Below the pieces are notes generated by a model. That model did no database searches. It was not told the origin of the DNA and worked only from the letters and a program-made list of their open reading frames with translations. A program made the position numbers and the translations under genes. Shown here piece after piece: positions 21,998 to 33,884 of a DNA stretch of 64,000 nt; within the stretch, counting starts at the first letter, position 1, and every line of letters starts with the position of its first letter. The stretch is from Amorphophallus konjac (taxonomy: Eukaryota > Streptophyta > Magnoliopsida > Alismatales > Araceae): the NCBI GenBank assembly GCA_022559845.1, contig CM040125.1, positions 204,764,102 through 204,828,101 on the forward strand, in the 5' to 3' direction.

Positions 21998-23400
21998 CTA
22001 CTCCAACTCCCCACACCCGCCTCTTTACTCCACCCCAGCCCCAAGAGAACCTCCTCCAATCCTTGCTCCACCCTCTAACCACCAACTACCCTCTTCCTTT
22101 CCCCAAGCACCTCTCCACATCCCCAAGGCTGAAGGGGCTTCACCCATGGCCCAAATTTGAATCTCCCTCCTTTTCTGGCTGCCCCACACCCCTCCCCAAC
22201 ACCCCCTTCCTACCCTGGTAGCCCTCCCCATTCCCCCCTTGTTTCCCTTGGCCATCCCAACCTTATACACACAACCCTACACCTTCATCCTATTCCCAGC
22301 AAACTGGCAGTAGAGTACCAGCTACTTTCTGAGGATGCCACGAGATCACCAAGAAGCTTCAAATGGAGTACCATATACCGTTGGAAGAGTCCCCCTGTCT
22401 TCTTCGCAACGGAGGTGGTATCGTCCCAACTTGAGCTCGTGGCTGCCCGGGGGAGCCGATCTCCCCACACTGCGCGTCTTCCTCCAGACTGGCAACCTAA
22501 AGCTGTTGCAGAGCCTCCCAGGGCCAACCCCTTGAAAATCTGGAGGTGGGGCTTAGCTGAGTTTTTCTACGACAAGTATACTTTTAGAATCAAGAAGCGG
22601 CACCCAATTCGGCTTCCGGAGCCAAGAGTTCTCTTTTTTTCTCCCCTAAGTGCGGTGTTCTGTTCCCTGTGGGACTGAACAGACACCCTATCATTGTTTG
22701 GGATCTATCTGTCGACTCCGACCTCCTCCGGCACCCCCACGGGTCTCCATTCAAAGAGGGCTCGACAACGAAACTAGAGACTCTAGCCCCGCCTGAATCA
22801 TAGCTCAGGAGCGCCCGTGGTGACCTCGTCTTCCTGCTGTAGTGGTATCGTAGTAGTCAAAATCAGAGAACAGAGGCCCTGTTCACGACCCTACCCCATC
22901 CAACGCCATCATCAAGAAATTCCCCCAAAAATTGGACGTCCTCCTGGGTCAACTATGAAGATTCTCCAACTAGTTTCATCGACAACGGAGTCCGGGAGAG
23001 TCTGCAGCGGTGCCGATAGTGACACTCTATCCCCTGTTCCTGAGAGTGGACAGATTCGGCGAGCTTCTTGTCTTAATCCTCTAAGCTAGTTTTTCCCCTC
23101 CCCGCCTGGCCGGCTAATCGCCCCTCCCGGCGTGGAGGTACATTTTGGTTGTAAAACACTTCCCCACCCCTAGTCCAACCCCCTTGCAAGGGGCGTAGTG
23201 ATTGTAAATTGATAATTCGCAGGTTTGAAGCTTCATCGGCTCAACGTGCGGGTAAGCCTATGCTTCCCCGCTCACCCCCGTCTCCGGCCGGAGTCGGTGT
23301 CTTCACGCCGACTAGGTGAGCCTCGATTCCCTTCTTGGCTGGTTTCAATTCATTGCTTAGCATAGTATTATCTCTGTTGCTTCGTCGGACGGAGAGTGAG
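21998..23400 (+). repeat. Outer element 5' LTR, second part (left duplicate)
   Basis: Resumes the outer LTR at the second CTACT and matches 39084-40484. It ends in GTGAG, the target duplication of the Tekay element. It continues for 26 bases after that element (33396-33421). Confidence 0.9.
23292..23313 (+). other. LTR leader hairpin, left duplicate
   Basis: Stem AGTCGGTGT with ACGCCGACT around a CTTC loop; one G-U pair. Other copies: 35177-35198 and 40375-40396 (perfect), and in the inserted element 19974-19995 (perfect, two different base pairs) and 15135-15156 (one G-U). A donor-like AG|GTGAG follows at once. Confidence 0.75.
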
Positions 23401-23738
23401 TGTAATATCCCGGACCTTTCGGATCCTTCCTCGTGGGTCCCGGATCTGGTTTCTCAAAGCGTCCGGCTCCGTTGCGTCCGAAATTTCATTTCGGACATTT
23501 TTCGTGTTCGGATCGGCGCGATCCAGAGTTGTTTCGGAGGCCCGGAAACATTCCGTGGCTTTTCCGCGTGTGTTTTCCGATTTCTGGTGTGTGTTTCGGT
23601 AATTCCTTCGGAACCTTGCTGCGGGTGAACCGGGTCGTTCACCTGGGCACGAGTGGTACCGTTGCGATCGGTGCGTTCCGAGGATCCCGGAAATGTAATT
23701 TTCTATTTTTTGGTAGTTTCTGGAATTTCTGAATTTTT

Positions 23739-23746
23739 TATAAATA
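23739..23746 (+). promoter_or_regulatory. TATA box of Tekay-like 5' LTR
   Basis: TATAAATA followed by CCTCTC. The 3' LTR has the same site at 31218-31225. It is about 340 bp into the LTR, so U3 is short and R-U5 is over 2 kb. Confidence 0.75.
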
Positions 23747-23776
23747 CCTCTCTTTTTCTCTCTCTCTTCCCCACCC

Positions 23777-23818
23777 TCTTCTTCTTCTTCTTCTTCTTCT
23801 TCTTCTTCTTCTTCTTCC
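23777..23818 (+). repeat. (CTT)n microsatellite
   Basis: About 13 units in the 5' LTR; the 3' LTR has only about five (about 31254-31270). Confidence 0.9.
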
Positions 23819-24320
23819 CTTTCTCCCCACCGTGAGCATCGCCCCCTTCCTCTCTCTCTCTCCCGTTCGACCGCGGCGTAGTCCCCTCCGACTGCAGACG
23901 GCGTGGGGCGATGGCGTGACGACGTGAGTGACGGCAAGGCGACCGTGGCCGCGTAAAGCTTGGGGAACCGTGAAGGGAAGATGGTTTTTCAAAGCGTTCT
24001 TTGCGATTTGGGCAACGATTCGGCGGAGCTTTTGCTCCATTGAGGTAGGGTGACGTTCCCTAGCTCCCCGCCTTTCATTCCCGTGATTTGTAGGCCGAGG
24101 GGAGGTCGAGAGGGGCGTGTTTGAGCAGGTTTGGGGTTTTCCATGATTTGGGGAGAGTTCGCCCGATCTATGGATTTAGCCCGTGATTTCACGTTTTGGT
24201 GGCCTAGTATCATGCTAGGGGTCCCCAGGGGTCTTCCCCTTTGATGTCTCCCGCTCCGGTGGAGCCATGGGGGCGTGGTTGGATTTTTGGGCGTTTTCCC
24301 ATCGTTTCACCCTCGGGCGG

Positions 24321-24849
24321 GTGTGACGGTCCTTCCAGTGACCGTCACATCATGTAACGCGCCTAGGTGGGTGCGTTACAGCCCTGTGTTGCCAATTGGG
24401 GGTCTGTGGGCTGTGACGGCCCCTCGATAGACCGCCACAGGCGTGTGACGCGCCTGGGTTGGGCCGTCAGAGGCTTCCCGACCGTTGGCACGACCGTTGG
24501 TTTTTGACCGTTGGGGGGTCAAGGCCTGTGACGCACCAGGACTGGTGCGTCACAGCCTTGTGACGCCCCAGGGAGGGTGCGTCAGAGTTGACGAACCCCA
24601 GGTCATGTAACACTCCAGCGTTGGACCGTTACATGCTGTGACGCACCGAGTGGCACGCGTCACAGTTGTTCCTCGTTTGTCTCGTGACGCACCAAGGTAG
24701 GCGCGTCACAGTCTGTAACACACCAGGGCAGGTGCATTACGTGTGGTTTTCCACCCAGTGTGTGACGCGCCTGCGTTGGGCCGTCAGGTTGCTGTGATGG
24801 TCCAGCCTAGACCGTCAGAGCCTGTGACGTGTCTAGGGTAGTCCGTCAG
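24321..24849 (+). repeat. Array of 13 hyphenated palindromes, 5' LTR
   Basis: Thirteen neighbouring units of 27-31 bp. The typical one has TGTGACGC-RCC, a spacer of about 8, then GG-YGCGTCACA. Variants change both arms together, for example TGTAACGC with GCGTTACA, and TGACGGTC with GACCGTCA. They lie 0.6-1.1 kb downstream of the TATA box, in the transcribed leader. Confidence 0.85.
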
Positions 24850-25955
24850 GCTCTGGGCTGCACCGGGAGGTCTGCAGTCCCGTTTCTTATCCGACTATGG
24901 TCACCGTGCGATGGTACCGGTACGTGGGACGGTCCCCATACATCATCGGATGCGGACGTCATTTTCTGTTGACTTGAGAGTCTACTCCGTCTGTGACCCT
25001 CCACTAGTCGCAGCCTGCTTACACGCGTGTGGTCCCACTAGGGAGTGGTGGAGAGGCTACCCTGAGGACTATTTTTAGACTGTTTTCCATCGGGCCCCTC
25101 GTCGTTAGCTAGAGTCCGGCTACGGGGGAAAACCGGTTAGAGGGCCAGACCTAGGACGCATGGTCTATGTGTGCACACGTGGTTGGCGACAGTTGGACCT
25201 ACGCCGACGGGCGTGACCCCAGCTAGTCACTTGTTTGTGGTTCCTGGTACGGTGTTTGTGCCTCTGGTAGGAGCTACCACGTTAGGAAGTTCACCTGCGG
25301 TGCGGTGTGAGTCGTCAGGGGACGCAACCGGCCTTGGTTCTAGTAGGAGGTACTCCTGTCGAGTCGTTGAGTGACAGACTGTCAGTCATTGTGACTTCGA
25401 CCTTCGGGTTTGGTCGGGTTGACCGCTGTGTTCTGATCATTTCACCGTGGCATGTGTGTCGGTTTTCGTGCCGTGAGACTGATGTTTTGTAGATATCAGG
25501 GCTTCCCTTTTCGCGGTACTCGCTTAGCCGCTAGCGTAGTGGTTTCCCATTTACGAGGTAGGGTTCGAGTGATCCCTACTAAGTCTTGTTCTGAGACTCA
25601 TTTCCTGCGTATTTCCACCGTGTTTCAGGTGAGGCGCGGCTTCAGGGGAGCGCGTTTGAGGTTCAGCGAGGTTCGGGTGCCCAGCGTTAGTGCCAGAGGT
25701 CAGAGCCGGGGTATGCCCCGTGTAGCTGTACTTTTCTTTCTTGTCTCTGTACTAGTTGTGGACTACTGTTGCTATTCTATTGTTATCTGGCGGACCATGT
25801 ATTAATTAGTTGTTGTTTATTTCTATAATTATTTGTGATACTTGTGTAGTCTCCACACCATCCTTCTAACCCTTCCGAGTCTTCGGGCTCATGGGTGGCG
25901 GTACGAGCCTCGGGTTATCGGGCCTTCCCGGTGATTAGATTCTCGGGTCGTTTCA

Positions 25956-25973
25956 GCTGATATCAGAGCGCAG
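25956..25973 (+). other. PBS of Tekay-like element
   Basis: TGATATCAGAGC two bases after the LTR end. One change from the canonical TGGTATCAGAGC of initiator tRNA-Met (G to A). Confidence 0.8.
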
Positions 25974-26119
25974 TTGTGGGATTATATGAGAATCATAAGT
26001 AATTGTGGTGGTCCACTAGTCCACAACAATGATGTACGGTTGACACTGGCATCGGGCATCGTGCATTTTTCTTGACCTTGATGTTTCCGTGTTTTCTATC
26101 TTTTGCTTCAGGGGTGAGC

Positions 26120-27871
26120 ATGGCGCCGAGGCAGAGCACTCGCTCTCAGCAGGGGCAATCGGCTGGAGGTCAGGAGATCCAGCAGGAGGTTTAGCAGGAG
26201 CAGGAGGAGCAGAGTAGAGTGCCACTTGCGGCCACCGAGGCAGTGGATACTACGACGCTTCCGGGGGCTGAGGATTTCTTTCGTGGCATGTACCAGCTTA
26301 TGTCGTAGCAGTTCGGCGGAGAAGCTGGTGAGGGCTCATCGACCAGGGGTGGGCCAGGCCAAGCAGTGAGGGATTTCTTGCAGTTTCATCCACCTTACTA
26401 TGGCGTTCAGCCAGACCCTGATGTGGCTCGAGATTGGCTCGACGAGATGGAGCGGGTGTTCAATTCCACGCGATGTACTGCAGAGGACAGGGTGATGTTG
26501 GCCTATAGCCAGTTGCATGGCACGGCTCGAGCGTGGTGGTCTTCCGAGTGGAACACGTCTTTTCAGTCACCTCCCCTTGAGCAGATTGCATGGAGTGACT
26601 TTGTTAGCGCTTTCGAGCGTACCTACTATCCAGAGTTTATTGCTACGCAGCGGATGCGTGAGTTTTTGGAGCTAGTCCAGGGCGACATGTCCGTGTTGCA
26701 GTACAGGGCCCGATTTGTTGAGCTGGGTCGATATGCATCTCATAAAATGGAGCATAAGAGGGTTAAGACCGCACAGTTCGTTCAGGGCTTGAGGCAGGAG
26801 TTGAGACACCATTTGATCACGAACGCTGCCACTGATCTGGAGACAGCGTCTCGTGTCGCGGCTTCCTTGGAAATGGATATGCAAAGGACTCGGGGACCGA
26901 TTAGCCAGGGGCAGTCTTTATCAGGTCGCAGCCAGCCGTCGGCTACCCAGCAACAGGGTTCCTTCCAGCATGCGTCAGGTGGTTCAGGAGCGCCGGTGCC
27001 GGCAGCGTCAGTGATAGGATCGGTGTCTTTTGGCATGAAGATCAAGAAGTTCTTTAGAAAGAATTTCTGAAAGAAGAAGAAGGGAGGCCGTGAGCAGTAG
27101 GCTTGATCGGGTAGTGTACAGCAGCCGGTCCTGTTTCAGCGTCAGGGATCAGTGGGTGGATCGCAAGGACCGTGCCCATGGTGTAGCAAGTTCCATCTAG
27201 GCAGGTAGTGCACAGCGCCGATAGTTTGTTTCCAGTGTGACCAGCCAGGGCATATGGCGCGTGACTGTCCTCAGAGGCAGCAGCAGCAGTTCCCTCAGCA
27301 GCAGCAGATTCCCCAGTAGCAGAGGCCACAACAGCAGTAGCAGGGACAGTATCTGCCGCTACCCAGGTCAGCGAGTGTGGGAGGCAGGCAGAGAGCTCGA
27401 GGCCAGATTACACATATGACTAGGGAAGAGACAGTGGCGTCGCAGCTCGTGGAAGGTCCCTTTCATATTTTGGGTTGTGCGGCTTGGGTTATGTTTGATT
27501 CTGGCGCGTCTCATTCGTTTATTTCGGAGGATTTCGCGCTGAGTATCGAGGAGCCGGTGACCCAGTTATCCTGCGATTTGGCAGTGGAGTTGCCCTCGGG
27601 TGATTTTATGATCACTCCGTATTGTTTCGATGAGGTTCTTGTGTGGGTGGAAGGGCAGAGTTTGCCCGCTAGGCTCTATGCGTTGTCGCTTCAGGACTTT
27701 GATGTGATTTTGGGCATGGATTGGCTCGAGGCACATCATGCGTTGGTGGATTGCGGCTCGAAGAGGGTTTATTTATCGGCGACTTCGTGGACCCACCTTC
27801 TATTTCCAAGGTATCAGGTCTTTCTCTTCCCGCTTCTTTGTTTCTACGATTCGAGCTCGTCGTTTGCTTGA
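26120..27871 (+). pseudogene. gag: Tekay-like gag and protease
   Basis: One frame from ATG at 26120, broken by about nine TAG/TGA stops, mostly where a Gln is expected. The gag capsid domain (26390-26900) has the W..EME..F, ARAWW, W..F...F and F..L..G signatures. A basic stretch follows, then a zinc knuckle, CFQCDQPGHMARDC, near 27228-27270, and a Gln-rich linker. The protease (27420-27780) has DSGASHSFIS (Asp codon at 27497) and DVILGMDWL. Near 27790 the frame is lost and RT continues in another frame. Gag forms the particle; the protease cuts Gag-Pol. Confidence 0.88.
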
Positions 27872-28802
27872 TGCGGGTTGTCAGGGTTTTCTCGCTTCTG
27901 TGGTCTTGGTAGACCAGCCGAGTCCGGATGTCGAGGACATTCCGGTGGTGTGCGAGTTTCTTGATATTTTTTCGGAGGACTTACCTGGATTGCCTCCCCA
28001 GTGGGAGATCGATTTCGTGATCGAGGTTGTGCCAGGTACGGGACCTTTGGCGAAGGCTCCCTACCGTATGGTTCCCGCTGAATTGAGGGAGTTGCGGGTG
28101 CAGTTGCAGGAGCTGCTGGCCAAGGGGTATATTTGTCCTAGTTTTTCCCCTTGGGGTGCACCTGTGTTGTTCGTGAAGAAGAAGGACGGTAGCTTGTGGT
28201 TGTGCATTGACTACCGACAGCTGAATGAGGTGACCATTAAGAACAAGTATCCGTTACCACAGATTGATGACTTGTTCGACCAGCTTCAGTCTGCGCAAGT
28301 GTTCTCGCGGATTGATTTGCGGTCCAGTTACTATCAGCTGAGGATTCGCGAGTCCGATGTGGAGAAGACTGCGTTCAGCTCGAGGTATGGGTATTATGAG
28401 TTTTTAGTGATGTTATTTGGGCTCACCAATGCCCCCACAGCCTTCATGGACTTGATGCAGAGGGTGTTTCGTCCCTACTTGGACCAGTTCGTGGTCGTAT
28501 TTGTAGACGACATCCTTGTTTATTCGCGGTCTGTCGAGGAGCACGCGTACCATTTGGGTGTGGTGCTGCAGACGTTGCGAGATCACCAGTTGTATGCGAA
28601 GCTCAGTAAGTGCGAGTTCTGGCTTCACGAGGTGCACTTTTTAAGGCACGTGATTTCTGGTGATGGCATTTTCGTGGACCCTACCAAGGTCGAGGCAGTG
28701 TTGCAGTGGCCGAGGTCTGTGACGAGATCCAGAGTTTCTTGGGGCTTGCGGGCTATTATCGCCGGTTTATCCAGGATTTTTCTCGCGTTGCGATCCCGAT
28801 GA
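27738..28802 (+). pseudogene. pol: Tekay-like reverse transcriptase
   Basis: The frame opens at 27738, but real similarity starts near 27800 (an [13 protein letters not shown] stretch). It has the standard RT blocks: [31 protein letters not shown], the [15 protein letters not shown] stretch, and the catalytic FVDDILVYS near 28500. The frame is lost near 28715, where the [10 protein letters not shown] block moves to another frame. It would copy element RNA to cDNA if intact. Confidence 0.9.
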
Positions 28803-29290
28803 CTAGACTTACACGGAAGGATGTGTCTTTCATCTGGTCTGAGGAGTTTGAGCATAGTTTTAGGGAGCTAAAGAGATTGCTCGCCTCGGCTCCGGTGTTA
28901 GTTTTGCCTACTAGACCGGGAAGTTTTGTGGTGTGTATAGATGCTTCCGGGGTCGGACTGGGTGCTGTGTTGATGCAGCATGGTAGAGTGGTGGCTTATG
29001 CATCTCGGCAGCTGAAGCCCCACGAGGAGAACTACCCTACCCATGACCTAGAGTTGGCGACTGTGATCTTCGCGTTGAAGATCTGGAGGCATTATCTGTA
29101 CGGTGAGAAGTTCAAGGTATTCACTGACCATCAGAGTTTGAGGTACGTGTTCACGTAGAGGGACCTTAACCTCAGGCAGAGGCGTTGGATGGAGTTCATG
29201 AAGGATTATGACTTCACCTTGTCTTATCAGCCGGGCAGGATGAATGTCATCGCCGATGCTTTGAGTTGGAAGGTCACGGTCAGTGCCTTG
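28706..29290 (+). pseudogene. Tekay-like RT end and RNase H
   Basis: Starts with the [11 protein letters not shown] connection, then RNase [51 protein letters not shown] at 29156-29158 stands at a position that is Gln in relatives (a CAG-to-TAG change). The frame goes on through the RRWMEF and [11 protein letters not shown] blocks to about 29290. Confidence 0.88.
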
Positions 29291-30361
29291 ATGTTAAGGA
29301 AGTGGAGGCTCTGAGAGCAAGTGCCCGAAGTGTCTTTCAGGCTCAAGATTCCCCAAGAGCCAGGGTTAGCTGTGCTTGCGAGTCTGACTGTCACTCCCGC
29401 TATCCACCGTCAAGTGACAGAGGCTCACCATGCGGACCCTGAGTTGCCCCGGATCTTGGCTATGGCTGATGTGGAACTCGGCGAGGACGGTGCTGCGAGG
29501 TTTTGTGGTAGATTGTATGTCCCAGCCGAGGAGCTAGTTTGTCGTGCGGCGTTGCGCGAGGCTCATGGGAGCAGGTACACCGTACACCCAGGTGTGACGA
29601 AGATGTATCGGAACTTGCGGAGGCAGTTTTGGTGGCCTGGCATGAAGAGAGATGTGGCCGAGTTTATGGCCAGGTGCCTGACCTGTCAGCAGGTGAAGGT
29701 GGAGCATCAGCGACCGGGAGGTACTCTTCAGCCCTTGGATGTTCCCGCGTGAAAATGGGACCACGTGACCACGGATTTCGTGGTGGGATTACCGAGGACT
29801 CCGAGCGGTCAGGACAGTATTTGGTTGCTGGTGGATAGGCTGATGAAGGTGACTCGGTTGTTACCGGTCAAAGTCAGCTGGAGTGTGCCCAAGTTAGCTC
29901 ATCTTTATGTGGAGCGGAACGTTCCGTTGCATGGGATTCCCATCTCCATTGTGTCGGATCAGGATCCGCGCTTCACTTCTGGATTCTGGAGGAGTTTCCA
30001 GCAAGCTCTTGGTACGGAGTTGGCTTTTAGCTCGGCATTTCATCCTCAGTCAGATGGTCAGTCAGAGAGGACCATTCAGACTTTGGAGGATATGTTGAGA
30101 TCCTGCTATCTGGAGTGGCAGGGGAGTTGGATTCACCACCTGCCATTGGTGGAGTTTGCCTACAACAACAGCTATCATTCGAGCATTGACATGGCTCCTT
30201 ATGAGGCATTGTATGGGTGTCCGTGTCGGACTCCACTTGATTTGTTTGAGGTTGGTGAGCGTGTTTTGACGAGACCGGAGTTGGTGCAACAGTGTGGATG
30301 TTGTGCACCTGGTTCGTCAGAACATGTTGGCGGCCCAGTGTCGGCAGAAGAGCTATGCTGA
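29291..30361 (+). pseudogene. Tekay-like integrase
   Basis: Zinc domain (HPGVTKM, CLTCQQVK), then the catalytic core: TTDFVVGLP, VSDQDPRFTS, and HPQSDGQSERTIQTLEDML supply the D, D and E. TGA at 29750-29752 breaks one frame that reopens at once. Near 30290 the frame shifts, so the YADRRR segment and the C-terminus lie in another frame. Confidence 0.88.
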
Positions 30362-30389
30362 CCGTAGGCGGTAGCCTCTCGCGTTCACC

Positions 30390-30812
30390 ATGGGTGATCG
30401 TGTGTTCTTGAGAGTTTCTCCGATGAAGGGGGTGATGCGCTTTGGATGGCGTGGGAAGCTGAGTCCCCGCTATATTCATCCATTTGTGATTATGGAGCGC
30501 ATCGGTGATGTAGCCTATCGGCTGCAGTTACCTCCTGAGTTGGCGTCGGTGCATGATGTGTTTCACGTATCGATGTTGCGGAAGTATATGCCCGATGACT
30601 CTCATGTGCTTGAGGATTCTGTTTGGCCAGAGGTGACTCCAGATCTTTCTCTCCCAGAGCTTCCCGTCCGCGTTGAGGATAGGCGAGAGCAGCGCCTGCG
30701 GAACAAGGTCATGCCATTGGTCAAGGTGGTGTGGCAGCGGCACTCTGGTGGTGAGGCCTCTTGGGAGCGTGAGGATGAGATGCGTCAGCAGTTCCCTTAC
30801 CTGTTTGAGTGA
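30390..30812 (+). pseudogene. Tekay-like integrase C-terminus with chromodomain-like tail
   Basis: A GDRVFLRVSPMKGVMRFG opening, then the GPY/F-like part (PFVIMERIGDVAYRL), VFHVSMLRKYMPD, and a tail of the type PVR..DRR.Q.LRNK..PLVKVVWQRHS..EASWE.ED.MRQQ.P. That tail is the group II chromodomain of Tekay/Del chromoviruses, thought to direct insertion towards heterochromatin. It ends at TGA, 67 bp before the 3' LTR. Confidence 0.85.
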
Positions 30813-30863
30813 GTCTTCCTCTTCTTTCCCCTTGGGTTGTTCTCAATTTCGAGGATGAAATTC

Positions 30864-30879
30864 CTTAAAGGGGGAGGGC
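30864..30879 (+). other. Polypurine tract of Tekay-like element
   Basis: TTAAAGGGGGAGGGC directly before TGTAATATCC. Confidence 0.8.
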
Positions 30880-33395
30880 TGTAATATCCCGGACCTTTCG
30901 GATCCTTCCTCGTGGGTCTCGGATCTGGTTTCTCCGAGTGTTTGGCTCCGTTGTGTCCAAAATTTCGTTTCGGATATTTTTCGTGTTCGGATCGGCGTGA
31001 TCCGGAGTTGTTTCGGAGGCCCGGAAGCGTTCCGCGGCTTTTTCACGTGTGTTTTCCAATTTCCGGTGTATGTTTCGATAATTCCTTTGGAACCTCGCTG
31101 CGGGTGAACCGGGTCGTTCACCTGGGCACGAGTGGTACCGTTGCGATCGGTGCGTTCCGAGGATCCCAAAAATGTAATTTTCTATTTTTTGGTATTTTCT
31201 AAAATTTCCAAATTTTCTATAAATACCTCTTTTTCTCTCTCTCTTCCCTACCCTCTTCTTCTTCTTCTTCCCTGTCTCCCCACCGTGAGCATCGCCCCCT
31301 TCCTCTCTCTCTCCCCTTCGACCACGGCGGCGTCCCCTCCGGCTGTAGACGGCGTGGGGCGACGGCGAGACGACGTGAGCGATGGCGAGGCGATCGTGGC
31401 GGCGTAAAGCTTGTGGGAACCATGAAGGGACGAGGGTTTTTCAAAGCATTCTTTGTGATTTCGGCAACGATTCGGCAGAGCTTTTGCTCCATTGAGGTAG
31501 GGTGACGTTCCCTAGCTCCCCGCCTTTCGTTCCCGTGATTTGTAGGCTGAGGGGAGGCTGAGAGGGGCGTGTTTGAGAGGGTTTGGGGTTTTCCATGATT
31601 TGGAGAGAGTTCACCCGATCTACGGATTTAGCCCGCGATTTCACGTTTTGGTGGCCTAGTATCATGCTAGGGGTCCCCAGGGGTCTTCCCCTTTGATTTC
31701 CCCCTCTCCGGTAGAGGCATGGGGGCGTGGTTGGATTTTTGGGCATTTTCCCGTCGTTTCACCCTCGGGTGGGTGTGACGGTCCTTCCAGTGACCGTCAC
31801 ATCATGTAACGCGCCTAGGTGGGTGCGTTACAGCCCTGTGTTGCCAATTGGGGGTCTGTGGGCTGTGACGGTCCCTTGATAGACCGCCACAAGTGTGTGA
31901 CGCGCCTGGGTTGGGCCGTCATAGGCTTCTCAACCGTTGGTTTTTGACCGTTGGGGGGTCAAGGCCTGTGACGCACCAGGACTGGCGCGTCACAGCCTTG
32001 TGACGCCACAGGGAGGGTGCATCAAAGTTGACGAACACCAGGTCATGTAACGCTCCAGCATTGGACCGTTACATGCTGTGACGCGCCGAGTGGCACGTGT
32101 CACAGCTGTTCCTCGTTTGTCTCGTGACGCACTAGGGTAGGCGCGTCATAGTCTGTAATGCACCAGGGCAGGTGCGTTACGTGTGATTTTCCACCCAGTG
32201 TGTGACGCGCCTGCGTTGGGCCGTCAGGTTGCTGTGACAGTCCAGCCTAGACCGTCAGAGCGTGTGACGCATCTAGGGTAGACCGTCAGGCTCTGGGCTG
32301 CACCGGGAGGTCTGCAGTCCCGTTTCTTATCCGACTGTGGTCACCGTACGACGGTACCGGTACATGGGATGGTCCCCATACGTTGTCAGATGCGGACGTC
32401 GTTTTCTATTGACTTGAGAGTCTACTCCGTCTGTGACCCTCCACTAGTCATAGCCTGCTTACACGCGTGTGGTCCCACCAGGGAGTGGTGGAGAGGCTAC
32501 CCTGAGGATGGATTTTAGACTGGTTTCCGTCGGGCCCCTCGTGGTTAGCCAGAGTCCGGCTACGGGGGAAAACTGGTCAGAAGGACAGACCTAGGACGCA
32601 TGGTCTGTGTGTGCACACGTGGTTGGGGGCAATTGGACCCACGACGATGGGCGTTACCCCAGCTAGTCACTTGTTTGTGGTTACTAGTTCGGTGTCCGTG
32701 CCTCTGGTAGGAGCTACCACGTTAGGCCGTTCACCTGCTGTGCGGTGTGGGTCGTCAGGGGATGCAACCGGTCTTTCTTCTAGTGGGAGGTACTCCTGTC
32801 GAGTCGTTGAGTGATAGACTGTCAGTCGTTGTGACTTCAACCTTCGGGTTTGGTCGGGTTGACCGCTGTGTTCTGATCATTTCACTGTGGCATGTGTGTC
32901 GGTTTTCGTGCAGTGAGACTGGTGTTTTGTAGACAGCAGGGCTTCCCTTTCTAAGGTACTCGCTTAGCCACTAGCGTAGTGGTTTTCCATTTCCGAGGTA
33001 GGGTTCGAGTGATCCCTACTGAGTCTTGTTCTGAGACTCATTCCCTGCGTGTTTCCACCTTGTTTCAGGTGAGGCGCGACTTCACGGGAGCGCGTCTGAG
33101 GTTCAGCGAGGTTCGGGTGCCCAGCGTTAGTGCCAGAGGTCAGAGCCGGGGTATGTCCCGTGTAGCTGTACTTTTCTTTCTTGTCTCTGTACTAGTTGTG
33201 GACTACTGTTGCTATTCTATTGTTATCTGGTGGACCATGTATTAATTAATTGTTGTTTATTTCTACAATTATTTGTGATACTTGTGTAGTCTCCACACCA
33301 TCCTTCTAACCCTTCCGAGTCTTCGGGCTCGTGGGTGGCGGTACGAGTCTCAGGTTATCGGGCCTTCCCGGTGATCGGATTCTCGGGTCGTTTTA
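30880..33395 (+). repeat. Tekay-like 3' LTR
   Basis: 2516 bp. Ends TTTTA instead of TTTCA, a C-to-T change at the terminal CA. TATA at 31218-31225. Confidence 0.92.
31773..32289 (+). repeat. Array of hyphenated palindromes, 3' LTR
   Basis: Same array as 24321-24849, with scattered transitions that hit one arm or the other. Confidence 0.85.
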
Positions 33396-33421
33396 GTGAG
33401 AGCTCGGCCCAAAATTGCTAT
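33396..33421 (+). repeat. Outer 5' LTR, last 26 bp of left duplicate
   Basis: GTGAGAGCTCGGCCC and on to TTGCTAT; matches 35281-35306 and 40480-40505. It breaks off at an AT-rich filler. Confidence 0.85.
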
Positions 33422-33458
33422 TTTTTTATTTTTTATTTTTTATTTGGTGTGCTGGGGA
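33422..33458. other. AT-rich filler at duplication junction
   Basis: T-rich runs broken by A, then GGTGTGCTGGGGA. Not found elsewhere in the outer LTR. It sits exactly between the two duplicate copies, as filler DNA from end joining would. Confidence 0.65.
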
Positions 33459-33884
33459 TCACTAATGGATGCACTCCACAATAAATCTAAAGTTAGAACT
33501 CACAAAATGGCAAATTTTCATTCATTGATTCATTTCTTGAAATGGGGGGAAATGGGGTTCTATATATAGGCAACCCACATTTTACAAAAAGCCCTCGACA
33601 CTTGACACATTGACAAATAACCAACAAGGTAGGGGCGCCCATGGGCCAAGTCCACTGGGTTGGGCCCAATAGCAAACTAAACATCCTAATGACACTCAAA
33701 CTTAGGGAAATAAACCAAAGACCTAGATACATGACTCTAATAAAGGGGAAATTACAACGATATGACTCAATAAAAATAAAGAAATACAACATATGACTCA
33801 TAATAAATGGCTAGACCATGACGTACGCCTTCGGGGTGACGAGACGGGCTGAGAGTGCCAGGACGGATGGTGATGACCCCATCA
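33459..33884 (-). repeat. Second copy of the inserted element's LTR end
   Basis: Matches 21572-21997, including the TATA box and the LTR terminus, followed by CTACT at 33885-33889. It is a duplicate of the insertion junction, not a second insertion. Confidence 0.88.

Larger units (their letters stand above)
23401..25955 (+). repeat. Tekay-like 5' LTR
   Basis: 2555 bp, TGTAATATCC to GGTCGTTTCA. TATA at 23739-23746, a (CTT)n run at about 23777-23818 and a long transcribed part with an array of palindromes at 24321-24849. Confidence 0.92.
23401..33395 (+). mobile_element. Tekay/Del-like Ty3/gypsy chromovirus
   Basis: 9995 bp with 2.5-kb LTRs opening TGTAATATCCCGG, flanked by GTGAG at 23396-23400 and 33396-33400. 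Order is gag, protease, RT, RNase H, integrase, chromodomain-like end, which fits the Tekay/Del lineage. Many TAG/TGA stops and three or more frameshifts are present. The LTRs differ by roughly 9 percent over the first 200 bp, nearly all transitions, so the insertion is old. Confidence 0.92.

Noticed and set aside
23368..23937. Minus-strand frame in the Tekay-like LTR with poly-Glu
   Set aside because: Comes from the (CTT)n run in the LTR.
24321..24849. Array of palindromes as possible rho-independent terminators
   Set aside because: No T-tracts and a eukaryotic retroelement context.
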